From: Endomicrobiaceae bacterium
GTDB taxonomy: Bacteria; Elusimicrobiota; Endomicrobiia; Endomicrobiales; Endomicrobiaceae
Reading direction: 5' to 3'
NCBI GenBank assembly: GCA_028690485.1
Contig: JAQVBD010000004.1
Location: forward strand, 1 to 58,558
DNA: 58,558 nucleotides
Position 1 is the first letter of the stretch. Each line of letters begins with the position of its first letter. Below are positions 7,114-16,681 of this stretch, piece after piece. A model generated the notes under the pieces. It worked only from the letters and a program-made list of their open reading frames with translations, searched no databases and was not told the DNA's origin. The translations under genes and the position numbers were made by a program.

Positions 7114-9636
7114 ATGAAAAAAATATTATTTTGGTTGATTATTATTTTTTGTTTATTTGCAATTGCGGTATTTATTGCTTTTAAAATATTCTTAACCCAA
7201 GAAAAAATAAAGTCGTATATTATTGACTATGCACATACTGAATTAAACCGAGAAGTTACATTTGATAAACTATCTTTTAATCTGATAGGTTTTAATTTAG
7301 AAAACTTTGCTATGTCAGAAAAATCAACTTTTGCAGACGGTACATTTATTAAAGCAAAACAACTCATTGTAAAAATAAATGTGCTTCCATTGTTACATAA
7401 AGAAATAACAATAGACACTTTAGGTATAGATAATATGTATGTTGAAATCAAAAGAGATGAAGAAGGAAAATTCAATTTTAATGATATTATAGATTCTAAA
7501 AAATCACAAGAAGAGCAAAGAACATCAGAAGATGATAGCAGTAATATGTTACTTAATATAAATGATTTGTATGTAAAAAATTCTACTGTAAAATTTAATG
7601 ATAAAAAAATTAAATTAAATACAGAAATCAGTGATTTCAATATAGATTTGAAAGGATTTTCTTTTACAAATTTGTTTTTATGTAAAAGTTCATTTAATAT
7701 TAAATATAAACAAGATACAATAGATGTTTACCTGCCAATAAATATTAACTTTCAAACAAATTTAAATGATTTTGATCAAGATAAATTGTTCCTAAACATT
7801 TTATCGTTACAAACAAAATATAATAATTCAGATATTATTATAAGCGGTAAAGTCGAAAACCTTAATATGCCAAAAATTGATTGTAATATATCAATGAAAA
7901 ATATTGATGAAACAACATTTAGTGATTTTTTTACCGGTATTAAATATAATATAAAATCACTTGATTTAAAATCACAGGCTACAATAAATATTTCAAGTAA
8001 AACAGCAGTAATTGATAATTTAAGTTTAGTTTTACCACAATCTTCAGCAAATATATCCGGTAATATTGATTGGAGTAAAAAAGATATTTCGTATGATTTA
8101 AAATCAGATATTGATATTTTATTAGATAATTTATCTGAAGTTATACCGGAATACAACTTAAAAGGAAGATTTAAATCTAAAGCTAAAATAACACAAAATT
8201 TATTTGATGGCAGTATAGATTTTGAAGATGTTTTTTCATCAAATCAATCATATGGCAATATAGCAAATCTTAATGCCAAAACACATATAAAAGCTGAAAA
8301 TAAAAAACCATTGTTAAGAGCAGATTTCAAATTTTTTGATATAGATAATCTTAATATAAAAATCACATCATTAAATGCAAATTATAATGATGCGGTATTA
8401 TCTTTAAGCGGACAATTAATAAAATCTGCAGTATCAAAAATAAATCTTAATTTACAATCAAAAAACCTTTCAAATAATACAATTAATAATTTCTATCAAA
8501 GTAAAATAGAGTTTATCATGCCGACTTTAGATTTAGTTGCAGAAACCGCTTTTGATTTTAAGAATAAATCAGCAAATATTGCAAAACTTGACATTAAATT
8601 ACCGGAATCATCGATTACTACATCCGGCAATATTGATTGGAGCCAAAAGAATTTTATATATAAATTGCATCTTGATGTTGACTTGTTATTAGATCAATTG
8701 GCTAAAAATATTACGACATACAATTTAAAAGGAAGGGTAAAATCGCAAGCGACAATATCTGACAGTAATTTTAGTGGAACTTTAAATTGTACGAATGTAG
8801 CTTTTGTCTATTCGCCTTTTGTTGATATATCGGGATTAAATTTGAAAGTTATTGCTCAATCCAAAAATGATATTGTCGTTGAACAGATGAAAGGTGTTTT
8901 TAACACAGGTAATTTTATGGCAAATGCATCATATACGGATGACAATTTAAATATTAAATTAAGAATGGATAAATTAATAATAAAAGAATCTTCACAAACT
9001 AATGCCCAAAAAGAAGAAAATAAAAAAAATGAATCGATATCAAACGACAAAAAATCAAATATAAATATTACTACGGATATAGTTATCAATGAAATCAATA
9101 TACCATATCTTATAAGTAAACAGGCTGTTTTAAATACATCGTTGCAATCCGTATCTGATAAAATGGATAAAACAAACGGGACATTAAATTTGACTATTGC
9201 AAGCGGTAAAATTACAAATGTTAATAAACTTTCAAAAAATAAATTTGCGAAAGTATTTCTTATGATATTTAATGTTTTAAATAACAATATATTAAACAGT
9301 AACAATGTTAACAATAAAGAAAAAGGAATAATATATGATAATATGAACTGCAATTTATTGTTTACAAATGGTTTAATGAAAACTCAGCAAGTTTCTATAA
9401 AAATGCCTCTTACTACAATTGCCACATCAGGTATCATTGATTTTAAGTCAGGCAACATAAGTATGAAAGTTAATACAGGTTTATATGCAGCTATGAAAGT
9501 TTCAGGAACAGTTGATAATCCTAAAACTTCATTTGATTTAATTGGAACAGCTACAGATATATTAAACAGTCCCAAAGGAACTATAGAAGATGTAGGTAAA
9601 AAATTAGGAAAATCTCTTGGAAATATATTTAAATAA
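7114..9636 (+). CDS. AsmA-like inner-membrane-anchored envelope protein
   Basis: An 840-residue protein with one N-terminal membrane helix (about 3-27) and a long beta-rich periplasmic region. The start (KIFLTQEKIKSYIIDYAHTELNREV, then FDKLSF) and the repeated INIS-x-x-S-G-N-I-D-W segments (two copies, near residues 310 and 510) are typical of AsmA/DUF748 proteins. The C-terminal part (TIATSGIIDFKSGNISMKV, GTVDNPKTSFDL) is the conserved AsmA-like tail. Relatives such as YhdP, TamB and YdbH are thought to be bridge-like phospholipid carriers between membranes; that role here is inference. A Lys/Glu/Asn-rich insert sits near residue 630. The TolC gene follows after 55 bp. Confidence 0.8.
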   Translation: MKKILFWLIIIFCLFAIAVFIAFKIFLTQEKIKSYIIDYAHTELNREVTFDKLSFNLIGFNLENFAMSEKSTFADGTFIKAKQLIVKINVLPLLHKEITIDTLGIDNMYVEIKRDEEGKFNFNDIIDSKKSQEEQRTSEDDSSNMLLNINDLYVKNSTVKFNDKKIKLNTEISDFNIDLKGFSFTNLFLCKSSFNIKYKQDTIDVYLPININFQTNLNDFDQDKLFLNILSLQTKYNNSDIIISGKVENLNMPKIDCNISMKNIDETTFSDFFTGIKYNIKSLDLKSQATINISSKTAVIDNLSLVLPQSSANISGNIDWSKKDISYDLKSDIDILLDNLSEVIPEYNLKGRFKSKAKITQNLFDGSIDFEDVFSSNQSYGNIANLNAKTHIKAENKKPLLRADFKFFDIDNLNIKITSLNANYNDAVLSLSGQLIKSAVSKINLNLQSKNLSNNTINNFYQSKIEFIMPTLDLVAETAFDFKNKSANIAKLDIKLPESSITTSGNIDWSQKNFIYKLHLDVDLLLDQLAKNITTYNLKGRVKSQATISDSNFSGTLNCTNVAFVYSPFVDISGLNLKVIAQSKNDIVVEQMKGVFNTGNFMANASYTDDNLNIKLRMDKLIIKESSQTNAQKEENKKNESISNDKKSNINITTDIVINEINIPYLISKQAVLNTSLQSVSDKMDKTNGTLNLTIASGKITNVNKLSKNKFAKVFLMIFNVLNNNILNSNNVNNKEKGIIYDNMNCNLLFTNGLMKTQQVSIKMPLTTIATSGIIDFKSGNISMKVNTGLYAAMKVSGTVDNPKTSFDLIGTATDILNSPKGTIEDVGKKLGKSLGNIFK

Positions 9637-9691
9637 AATAATTATACGATTGTGTAACATTTTAGATAGGAGTGTTGTCTAACTAATCATT

Positions 9692-10954
9692 ATGAGAAAA
9701 ATATATCTATTAATTACCTTGATGTTTTTTACAAATTTGTTGTTTGCACAGGATACAAAAATTTTGACTTGGCAGCAATGTATTGATATGGCAAATAAAT
9801 ATAATCAAGATCTTATAGTTGCAAAGAACAATTTAGCCATTGCTGAATATGATTATTATATTTCTTGGAATAATTATTATCCTTCCGCTGATTTAAAATA
9901 TGGTTTTAACAGAAAAGGCAGTGATGTTACGGAAGACAATTGGGATTTAAGTTTGAATGCTTCTCAAACTCTGTACAATTTTAAAGATATCAGTGAACTG
10001 AAAAGCAAAAAAGCCGGTATAGATAAAACTGTTGCCCAGTTAACACAATCTTGTGCAGAAGTTTATTATTCTATTAAAGATGCTTTTTTACAAATGTGTT
10101 ATGCACAAGAAAACATAACTCTTTTAGAAAACATATATACTTTAAGAACTCAAAGTTCAGATATTGTCAGGTTGCAGTATGAAGGCGGAAAAGAAAGTAA
10201 AGGCAATATGTTAAGAGCTCAGGCACAAAAACATTCAGCATACACTGATGTTTTAAATGCCAAAAGAGATTTAAATTTAGCGAGAAGAACTTTGGCTCAA
10301 GTATTAGGTGTAGATATAAATCAAGATTTTACTGTTAACGGAGAGTTAACTTTAATAGAAGATAAAACAGAATTTGATATAGATTCAAAAGCTTTGGAAG
10401 TTCCGGATGTTATTATTTCGGCTTCTAATGTAAAAATAGCAGAATATAAAGTGTCATATTCAAAAGGAGATTTATATCCTAATTTGTCAGCTTCTGCTTC
10501 TGTAGGTTTATCAGATGCACAAGGGCCAATTCCTCCATCAGATAGCAAATCATGGAGTTTAGGAGTGTCATTAAATTATCCTTTATTTTCAGGCGGGATA
10601 ACCAGTGTTAAAAATACAATTAATTCTTCAAAAGCTGCACTTGAACAAAGTCAGCAGGAATATAAAAAAACAATCTTGACCACAAAAACAAGTTTACAAG
10701 ATGTTCAAATGACAATAGAAAGAACCAAAGATAATGTTACAACATATCAGATGTTTTTAGAGGCATCAATTCAAAGACAAAAAGAAGCTAATATAAAATA
10801 TCTTGCAGGAACTATGGAATTTCAAACATGGCAAGATATAGAACAGGAATTAGTAAACAATCAAATATCACATTTATCAGCTTTGCATAATTATAATATT
10901 GCTTTAGCTAAAAGAGATAAAATGCTTGGTAATACAAATGGAGAAATCAAATGA
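9692..10954 (+). CDS. TolC-family outer membrane efflux protein
   Basis: A 420-residue protein with a signal peptide (cleavage near LLFAQ, residue 20) and the two-fold outer-membrane factor architecture: long heptad helices with N-terminal LTWQQCIDMANKYNQDLIVAKNNL and the matching second half near residues 230-415 (YPNLSASASVGLSDAQG, LNYPLFSGG). TolC trimers form a channel across the outer membrane and periplasm. Its stop codon overlaps the adaptor start (ATGA), followed by the ABC gene, so it is the exit duct of that pump. Confidence 0.92.
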   Translation: MRKIYLLITLMFFTNLLFAQDTKILTWQQCIDMANKYNQDLIVAKNNLAIAEYDYYISWNNYYPSADLKYGFNRKGSDVTEDNWDLSLNASQTLYNFKDISELKSKKAGIDKTVAQLTQSCAEVYYSIKDAFLQMCYAQENITLLENIYTLRTQSSDIVRLQYEGGKESKGNMLRAQAQKHSAYTDVLNAKRDLNLARRTLAQVLGVDINQDFTVNGELTLIEDKTEFDIDSKALEVPDVIISASNVKIAEYKVSYSKGDLYPNLSASASVGLSDAQGPIPPSDSKSWSLGVSLNYPLFSGGITSVKNTINSSKAALEQSQQEYKKTILTTKTSLQDVQMTIERTKDNVTTYQMFLEASIQRQKEANIKYLAGTMEFQTWQDIEQELVNNQISHLSALHNYNIALAKRDKMLGNTNGEIK

Positions 10955-11952
10955 AAAGAAAGATAATAATTGCTTTAATTATAGTGATACTGTGTTTTGT
11001 TGTATATAAATTGTTTATTAAAAAAGAAAAATTAGTACAGGCATCATATATGCCGGTAACAGTTGTATTATCTGATGTAAAAGAAATAATTAATACAACC
11101 GGAGAAGTTTCGGCATTAAACAGAGTTGAAATTAAGCCAAGTGTTGCAGGCAGAGTAGATACATTGTTAGTTAATGAAGGTGATAAAGTCCGCAAAGGAC
11201 AAATTTTAGCTTATTTAAGTTCATCCGACAGAGTTGCTATTTTAGATGCAGTTAGAGCAAATGAGAAAGAGAATTTATCTGACTGGGAAAGTACATATAA
11301 ACCAACACCTGTTATATCTCCAATGAATGGTAAAATTATTTTACGAAATGTTGTTGAAGGTCAAACAATAGCTACAAGTGATGTGTTGTTTGCTTTAGCA
11401 GATGAATTAATAGTTGAAGCTAGTGTTGATGAAGCTGATATAGGCAAAGTTAAAGTAGGGCAGAGAGCTGTAATTAGCTTAGATGCATATAAGGATATTT
11501 CTGTTGGCGGAAATGTATTCCAAATTTTGGAAGAAGGGCAGAATGTTAGTAATGTTATCACATATTATGTAAAAATCAGACCGGATGAAACTCCAAAATT
11601 TTTTAAATCATTAATGACAGCAAATATAGAAATAACTGTAAAAGATAAAAAAAATGTTGTTGTTATACCTTGGAATAGTGTCAACGAAACACAAGAAGGT
11701 AAATCTTATGTATTAGTTGGTGATAATCTTATCCAAAACACAAAAGAGATAGTTACCGGTATTGTTGACGGAGATAATGTAGAAGTTGTTTCCGGGTTGA
11801 ATGACGGAGATACTATCTTAGTTAAAGCAGATAAATATCAATTAGAAAACACAACAGAAAGTACTAAAGGGTTTCTCCAGATGACACCACAAAAGAGAAA
11901 GAGTAATAGTGAAATTTTAGCGGGTTCGGAAACTACAAAAACCAAAAAATAA
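10951..11952 (+). CDS. MacA-type periplasmic adaptor with no alpha-hairpin
   Basis: A 333-residue membrane-fusion protein: N-terminal membrane anchor (4-22), lipoyl half 1 (GEVSALNRVEIKPSVAGRV), lipoyl half 2 (PTPVISPMNGKIILRNVVEG), then beta-barrel and membrane-proximal domains. It should link the MacB-like ATPase to TolC. The unusual part is the gap between the lipoyl halves: only about 25 residues (AILDAVRANEKENLSDWE) instead of the 60-100 that form the coiled-coil hairpin contacting TolC in classical MacA. The C-terminal 25 residues are polar. Translation is coupled to the TolC gene by a 4-bp overlap. Confidence 0.88.
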   Translation: MKRKIIIALIIVILCFVVYKLFIKKEKLVQASYMPVTVVLSDVKEIINTTGEVSALNRVEIKPSVAGRVDTLLVNEGDKVRKGQILAYLSSSDRVAILDAVRANEKENLSDWESTYKPTPVISPMNGKIILRNVVEGQTIATSDVLFALADELIVEASVDEADIGKVKVGQRAVISLDAYKDISVGGNVFQILEEGQNVSNVITYYVKIRPDETPKFFKSLMTANIEITVKDKKNVVVIPWNSVNETQEGKSYVLVGDNLIQNTKEIVTGIVDGDNVEVVSGLNDGDTILVKADKYQLENTTESTKGFLQMTPQKRKSNSEILAGSETTKTKK

Positions 11953-11972
11953 AAAAACTAATTGGAAAATAA

Positions 11973-13931
11973 ATGCCAAAAGAAAACAAGCCGTTAATAT
12001 CAATTAAAAATATAACAAAGGTTTATGAAGTCAGTGATACTAAATTAGAAATTTTAAAAGGAATAAACCTCACAATAGAAGAAGGAGAATTCGTCGCTAT
12101 TATGGGTCCTTCCGGTTCCGGGAAAAGTACATTGATGCATATACTTGGACTTTTAGACAGACCAACTGATGGTGTGTATGAAATATATGGGCAAAATGTT
12201 TTAAAATTTGATGATAACCAAACAGCTTTTTTAAGGTCTAAAATTATAGGTTTTGTATTCCAACAATACAATTTATTAAACAAAATGACAGCTTGCGATA
12301 ATGTTGCATTGCCTCTTATTTATTCAGGCGGGAAAAATCGTATAGAAAGAGCAAAAAAACTTTTAGAAGATGTCGGTCTTGAAGACAGAACAGATCATAA
12401 ACCTAATCAATTGTCCGGCGGACAACAGCAAAGGGTAGCAATTGCAAGGTCGTTAGTTAATGATCCTAAAATTATTTTTGCGGATGAACCAACAGGGAAT
12501 CTTGCTTCTGCACAGTCAAATGAAATAATGCAGATATTAACAGATTTGAATAAAAAAGGTATTAGTGTTATTTTGGTAACACATGAACCTGATATAGCTC
12601 AATGGGCAAACAGGGTAATAACAATAAAAGACGGACAAGTTATATCAGATACAAAAAAAGAAGAGACTCAGGAATTTGTATCAAAACCTTTAAAAATAAA
12701 AAAAGATGAGGCACATCTCAGCTTAGCGGAATTTTCAGAAAACTTCTTTTCAGCAATAAGAGCAATTTTGTCAAATAAAACACGTTCAATTTTAACAATG
12801 CTTGGTATTATTATAGGTGTAGCTTCAATTATATCAATGTTAGCTCTGGGTAATGGTGCTCAAAAATCTTTAGAAAAACAAATTACATCAATGGGAACAA
12901 ATCTTTTATATCTTATGCCGGGTAGAATTTCTTTAGCCGGAGTTGCCGGCAGCGTAGTAAGAAGAATAACTTTAGATGATGTTGAAGCTTTGGCTACAAA
13001 TACAAAACTTATAAAAAACATAGATCCTAATGTTAGTGGTTCTGCTCAGGTAGTTTATGGTAACAAAAATACAAATACAACTATTACTGGAGTAACTATA
13101 GCATATCAATATATGCAAAGTTCAGTTCCTCAATATGGTAGATTTTTTACAAAAAGTGAAAATGATTCATCTGCAAAAGTTTGTGTAATTGGGACAACAG
13201 TTGTAAAAAATATTTTTGGCAATGAAAATCCTATTGGTAAATATATAAAAATTGATAGAAAACAGTTTAGAATTGTTGGGATATTGCCTGTAAAAGGTGC
13301 ACAAGGACCTAGAGATGGCGACGATAAAATAATTGTCCCTTTAAATACAGCAATGAAAAGGTTGCTTGGCACAAAATATGTGTCATCGGTATCTGTAGAA
13401 GTGCAGGATGGCAAAATTGATGAAACAGAAGCATATTTGTTATCTACGATGTTAGCCAGAAATAAATTAGGATCAGACCAGGCAGATTCTTTTAGAATAA
13501 GGAATATGTCAGATATGATACAAATGCTTTCTTCTACAACAAAAACAATGTCAATGTTGTTAGGTGCAGTTGCAGGTATTTCTCTGATAGTTGGTGGTAT
13601 TGGTATTATGAATATAATGCTTGTCAGTGTTACTGAAAGAACCAGAGAAATTGGTTTAAGGAAAGCTATAGGAGCAACAAAAGTTGCTGTGTTATTACAA
13701 TTTTTGATAGAGTCTTCAGTTTTGTCACTGCTTGGCGGAATACTTGGTGTTAGTCTTGGAGTTCTTATTTCTTTAGCTGTCTCAAAATTTGCAGGGTGGG
13801 CAGCGTTTGTATCAACTTTTTCAGTTATATTGTCAGTTTCATTTTCAGCAGGTGTTGGAATAATATTTGGGTTATGGCCGGCGAAAAAAGCATCAGAATT
13901 ATCTCCAATAGAAGCTCTTCGTTCTGATTAA
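11973..13931 (+). CDS. macB: MacB-like ABC transporter (ATPase fused to permease)
   Basis: A 652-residue half-transporter. The N-terminal 230 residues are the ATPase with Walker A GPSGSGKST, signature LSGGQQQRVAIARSL, Walker B IIFADEPTG and the H-loop VTHEP. One membrane helix follows (LTMLGIIIGVASIISML), then a periplasmic MacB_PCD domain and a C-terminal FtsX-type domain of three helices (GIGIMNIMLVSVTERTREIGLRKAIGA is diagnostic). MacB proteins use a mechanotransmission cycle to push substrates from the periplasm through TolC; known substrates include macrolides, toxins and siderophores. The substrate here is unknown. It is the third gene of the TolC-adaptor-MacB operon. Confidence 0.93.
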   Translation: MPKENKPLISIKNITKVYEVSDTKLEILKGINLTIEEGEFVAIMGPSGSGKSTLMHILGLLDRPTDGVYEIYGQNVLKFDDNQTAFLRSKIIGFVFQQYNLLNKMTACDNVALPLIYSGGKNRIERAKKLLEDVGLEDRTDHKPNQLSGGQQQRVAIARSLVNDPKIIFADEPTGNLASAQSNEIMQILTDLNKKGISVILVTHEPDIAQWANRVITIKDGQVISDTKKEETQEFVSKPLKIKKDEAHLSLAEFSENFFSAIRAILSNKTRSILTMLGIIIGVASIISMLALGNGAQKSLEKQITSMGTNLLYLMPGRISLAGVAGSVVRRITLDDVEALATNTKLIKNIDPNVSGSAQVVYGNKNTNTTITGVTIAYQYMQSSVPQYGRFFTKSENDSSAKVCVIGTTVVKNIFGNENPIGKYIKIDRKQFRIVGILPVKGAQGPRDGDDKIIVPLNTAMKRLLGTKYVSSVSVEVQDGKIDETEAYLLSTMLARNKLGSDQADSFRIRNMSDMIQMLSSTTKTMSMLLGAVAGISLIVGGIGIMNIMLVSVTERTREIGLRKAIGATKVAVLLQFLIESSVLSLLGGILGVSLGVLISLAVSKFAGWAAFVSTFSVILSVSFSAGVGIIFGLWPAKKASELSPIEALRSD

Positions 13932-13944
13932 CAAAGACATTGTA

Positions 13945-15504
13945 TTATTGGATATATTTAAACATTTGTAGTTGTAAAGGTGTTGTGTTTAAAACTTTTA
14001 CTTTGTTTTTTGAAGTTTCAAGAAAATCAATAATATTACCGTCTTTAGCTGCAACTATTTGGTAAGACCAATTAATTGGGTTGCCTCTTAAAATACTTGT
14101 TGGTATAGCAATACTATCTTTATTATTATCAATTGTTTTTAGCAGATTAACTACATTTGCAGAAAATCTATAAATTTTTATATTTACAGGTGTAACTCTT
14201 ATTGCATATTCCCAACAATTTTCCGGGATAAAAAATCCCTCAATCCCTTTTAACATATTTTGACAACCGGTATAAGCAATTCCGTTCATATCTATATAAA
14301 TATCAATATAATCTAATTGTGAAAAATCTGCATTAATCGAAAACAATACAGGATTTTCATTTTCCTTAAAAGAAAATGTTTTTATAATGCCATTATTATT
14401 TATTGTATAAGTATTCCCGTCTTTTATAAATGAACAAATATCTAGCATGTCAGTTTGTTCGGTTGGTTCAATCGTCTCTATTTTTGTTGATTCTTCAAAT
14501 GTAGGTTTTTCTTTACCGGCAAGTTTAAAAATATTTGAATAAGAAATATCAAATATTTTATTAGCATATAAATCATTGTTAAGAATTTTACTGATGACAT
14601 TGTAACTGTACATATTTGTTAATTCATCATACAAAGTTGGATATAAATCAGATTTTCCGAAAATTAAATTATCGTTGCTATTAACTTCATTTGATGCGTT
14701 TACAAGTTTTATAAAAATATCTTGAGGGATGTTTTCTAAAGTTTTTAGTTTTATATTGTCACCATTGATGTACCTGTCATAATCTTTAGCAACTGTATAG
14801 GAAACAGTTAGAGGTAATTCTGTTTCCAAGGTTTTACTCTTATTAAAAAAGGTTATCAGATAAAGCATAAAATCATCATTTTTAATATAGTCTTTTGTTA
14901 ATAACACAGGTATAAATTCTTCATCTTTTTGAGAAAACCATTGAGATATTTGGTTTTTATCTTTTGGAAAATCTGTATAAGTGACAAATATTGCAAGTTT
15001 ATTTTTTATAAAAATTCCTTTTTGTAAATTATCTTCAAGTTCAGCTGTTGTCCATAAAATATTATTTTTATAGAAAGCTTTCAGAGTATCTTCGTTTATA
15101 ATTGCATCTTTTAAAAATAATCCATAGTTTTTTTTGTCGAATGCTAATCTAGAAGTTTTTTTATATGTTTTTAAAAGATTTTTTAAATCAGAAGTTCTGT
15201 CAAATGATTTAGATGATATCGATATTTCAGATGAAATAAGAGGGAAATAAGGTTCAGGATTAAGCATTAAAGTTGGTTCTATTTTATTTGATATGATTAG
15301 ATTTTGGATATTTTCCGGAATCAATGAGTTACTATTTATATTTACGGAAAAACAAAAATTATCTGATGAAGATATTTTTTGTAAAACTTTTGGAGAAATA
15401 CCATCAAGTGATTCAAAAAACAGTACAACACTTTTGTCTTTTGCAAAAATACTTGATGAAAACAACAGTATTATAGATAAAATAGCAAAATTTTTAATAT
15501 TCAT
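13945..15504 (-). CDS. Exported protein, degenerate GH57-like with glucodextranase-type C-terminal domain
   Basis: A 519-residue protein with a clear signal peptide (to about residue 21, IFAKD). Residues 25-300 have the order of motifs seen in GH57 glycosidases (LMLNPEPYFPLIS, then NYGLFLKDAIINEDTLKAFYKNN, then ILWTTAELEDNL), but the acidic catalytic stretches are not recognisable, so it is probably not an active hydrolase. Residues 365-519 (IDIYIDMNGIAYTG, ENCWEYAIRVTPVNIKIYR) resemble the C-terminal domain of glucodextranase-like proteins (PF09985). A role in surface glycan binding is inference. It is the last gene of a minus-strand group, 51 bp after a beta-barrel protein gene. Confidence 0.5.
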   Translation of the reverse strand: MNIKNFAILSIILLFSSSIFAKDKSVVLFFESLDGISPKVLQKISSSDNFCFSVNINSNSLIPENIQNLIISNKIEPTLMLNPEPYFPLISSEISISSKSFDRTSDLKNLLKTYKKTSRLAFDKKNYGLFLKDAIINEDTLKAFYKNNILWTTAELEDNLQKGIFIKNKLAIFVTYTDFPKDKNQISQWFSQKDEEFIPVLLTKDYIKNDDFMLYLITFFNKSKTLETELPLTVSYTVAKDYDRYINGDNIKLKTLENIPQDIFIKLVNASNEVNSNDNLIFGKSDLYPTLYDELTNMYSYNVISKILNNDLYANKIFDISYSNIFKLAGKEKPTFEESTKIETIEPTEQTDMLDICSFIKDGNTYTINNNGIIKTFSFKENENPVLFSINADFSQLDYIDIYIDMNGIAYTGCQNMLKGIEGFFIPENCWEYAIRVTPVNIKIYRFSANVVNLLKTIDNNKDSIAIPTSILRGNPINWSYQIVAAKDGNIIDFLETSKNKVKVLNTTPLQLQMFKYIQ

Positions 15505-15555
15505 TTTAATTAAATTACCACTTAAATATATATATTATTATACATTAAATACTCA

Positions 15556-16314
15556 TTAAAAAATATAGCCGACAGAAAAAGTATATTTTAAATATTCTAT
15601 ATCTATTTCTGCATTTGTTGATTCAATGCTGCTTCTGCCTGTGTTTGTTGAAGATAATAATTCAAAGACAACATTATTATATACAATGCCTAGACCTAAT
15701 GCATAGTATAGCCCGCCCTGTGTTTTGTCTGTGTAATCGTCATATTCGGAATCCGGCATAAAAAAATTATATCCGAGTTGCCCTATAACATATCCATATT
15801 TATAAGGGTCAGTTGGGTTAGATCTTAACTTTGCAGACAAATATATTGGTAAGAAATAAAAACTTCCTGGAGTATCACCAATATCTCTTGAATTTTGTAA
15901 AGTTATACCGGCACCAAGACCGAACACATTCTGTAAATAATGGTAATATTCTGCGCTAAAATTTAGTCCTTTAGGAGAATCTTCGGAAGTTGTATGTCCT
16001 TTGTGTTTATATTTCCCATAAAAATCATATCCGAACTTGATTAAAAACTCATTTGAATTCTCTACTATCGGACCATCATTATCAATATCTAAAAAATCCA
16101 GTTTTTTTTTAGGCTCTTCGTCTTTCTTTATTTCTTTAATATCTTTAGTTGGTATCTTAATTAAATCTTCTTTTTGAATTATATAAACAACCTGATCATC
16201 TTGGTGAGGAATATTGCCGGTATAAGTAGTGCCGTCATTTAAAATAATTGTTTCTGCATAAGAGGATATTACAAAACATAATAATATTGCACAACAACAA
16301 ATCAATTTTTTCAT
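15556..16314 (-). CDS. Outer-membrane beta-barrel-like protein
   Basis: A 252-residue exported protein. A signal peptide (cleavage after SSYA) leads to a small domain, TIILNDGTTYTGNIPHQDDQVVYIIQ..LIKIPTKDIKEIKK, of the SH3-like type common at the start of such proteins. Then come alternating amphipathic strands rich in Tyr, Phe and Gly, ending in YTFSVGYIF with a terminal Phe, as in outer-membrane barrels. I use the ATG at 16314: GGAG lies 5 bases before it, while a GTG 6 bp further out overlaps that site. Function is unknown. Confidence 0.7.
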   Translation of the reverse strand: MKKLICCCAILLCFVISSYAETIILNDGTTYTGNIPHQDDQVVYIIQKEDLIKIPTKDIKEIKKDEEPKKKLDFLDIDNDGPIVENSNEFLIKFGYDFYGKYKHKGHTTSEDSPKGLNFSAEYYHYLQNVFGLGAGITLQNSRDIGDTPGSFYFLPIYLSAKLRSNPTDPYKYGYVIGQLGYNFFMPDSEYDDYTDKTQGGLYYALGLGIVYNNVVFELLSSTNTGRSSIESTNAEIDIEYLKYTFSVGYIF

Positions 16315-16325
16315 AAACACTCCAA

Positions 16326-16598
16326 TTATTTATAATAACTATAAATAGTCCATACACCTATTAAAACAAAAACAAAACCGCTGATTAATTTTAAAGGGAT
16401 ATGGCTTAGATAAGTTTTAGCAAAAGTTCCTGCCAATACTGCTATTATAGAAGATAGTAATAATGCCCCTGCTGCTGCTAAAAACACCATAAAGGGAGAT
16501 AATTTTGAATCGGTTGCGAATAACAAAGTTGCAATTTGTGTTTTGTCTCCAAGCTCTGCTATAAAAACTGATAAAAATATTGTGAAAAATGCACCCAT
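16326..16598 (-). CDS. GDT1/TMEM165 (UPF0016) family cation transporter, single repeat
   Basis: A 90-residue membrane protein with three hydrophobic helices. The signature E-L-G-D-K-T-Q (residues 14-20 of the first helix) identifies the GDT1 family, whose members exchange Mn2+/Ca2+ for H+. Most family members have two such repeats; this has one, so it would have to act as a dimer or pair with a second half-size protein not seen here. The start is the ATG at 16598 with GGAG 6 bases before it; an upstream in-frame TTG overlaps the ribosome site. It ends 11 bp before the barrel protein gene, so the two are probably co-transcribed. Confidence 0.85.
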   Translation of the reverse strand: MGAFFTIFLSVFIAELGDKTQIATLLFATDSKLSPFMVFLAAAGALLLSSIIAVLAGTFAKTYLSHIPLKLISGFVFVLIGVWTIYSYYK

Positions 16599-16681
16599 AA
16601 ACAACTCCGATAATTTAAAAATACAAGTTTTTAAATATTTATGATAATATCTTTCTTACTATCTTGTGATTATGTTGTTAT

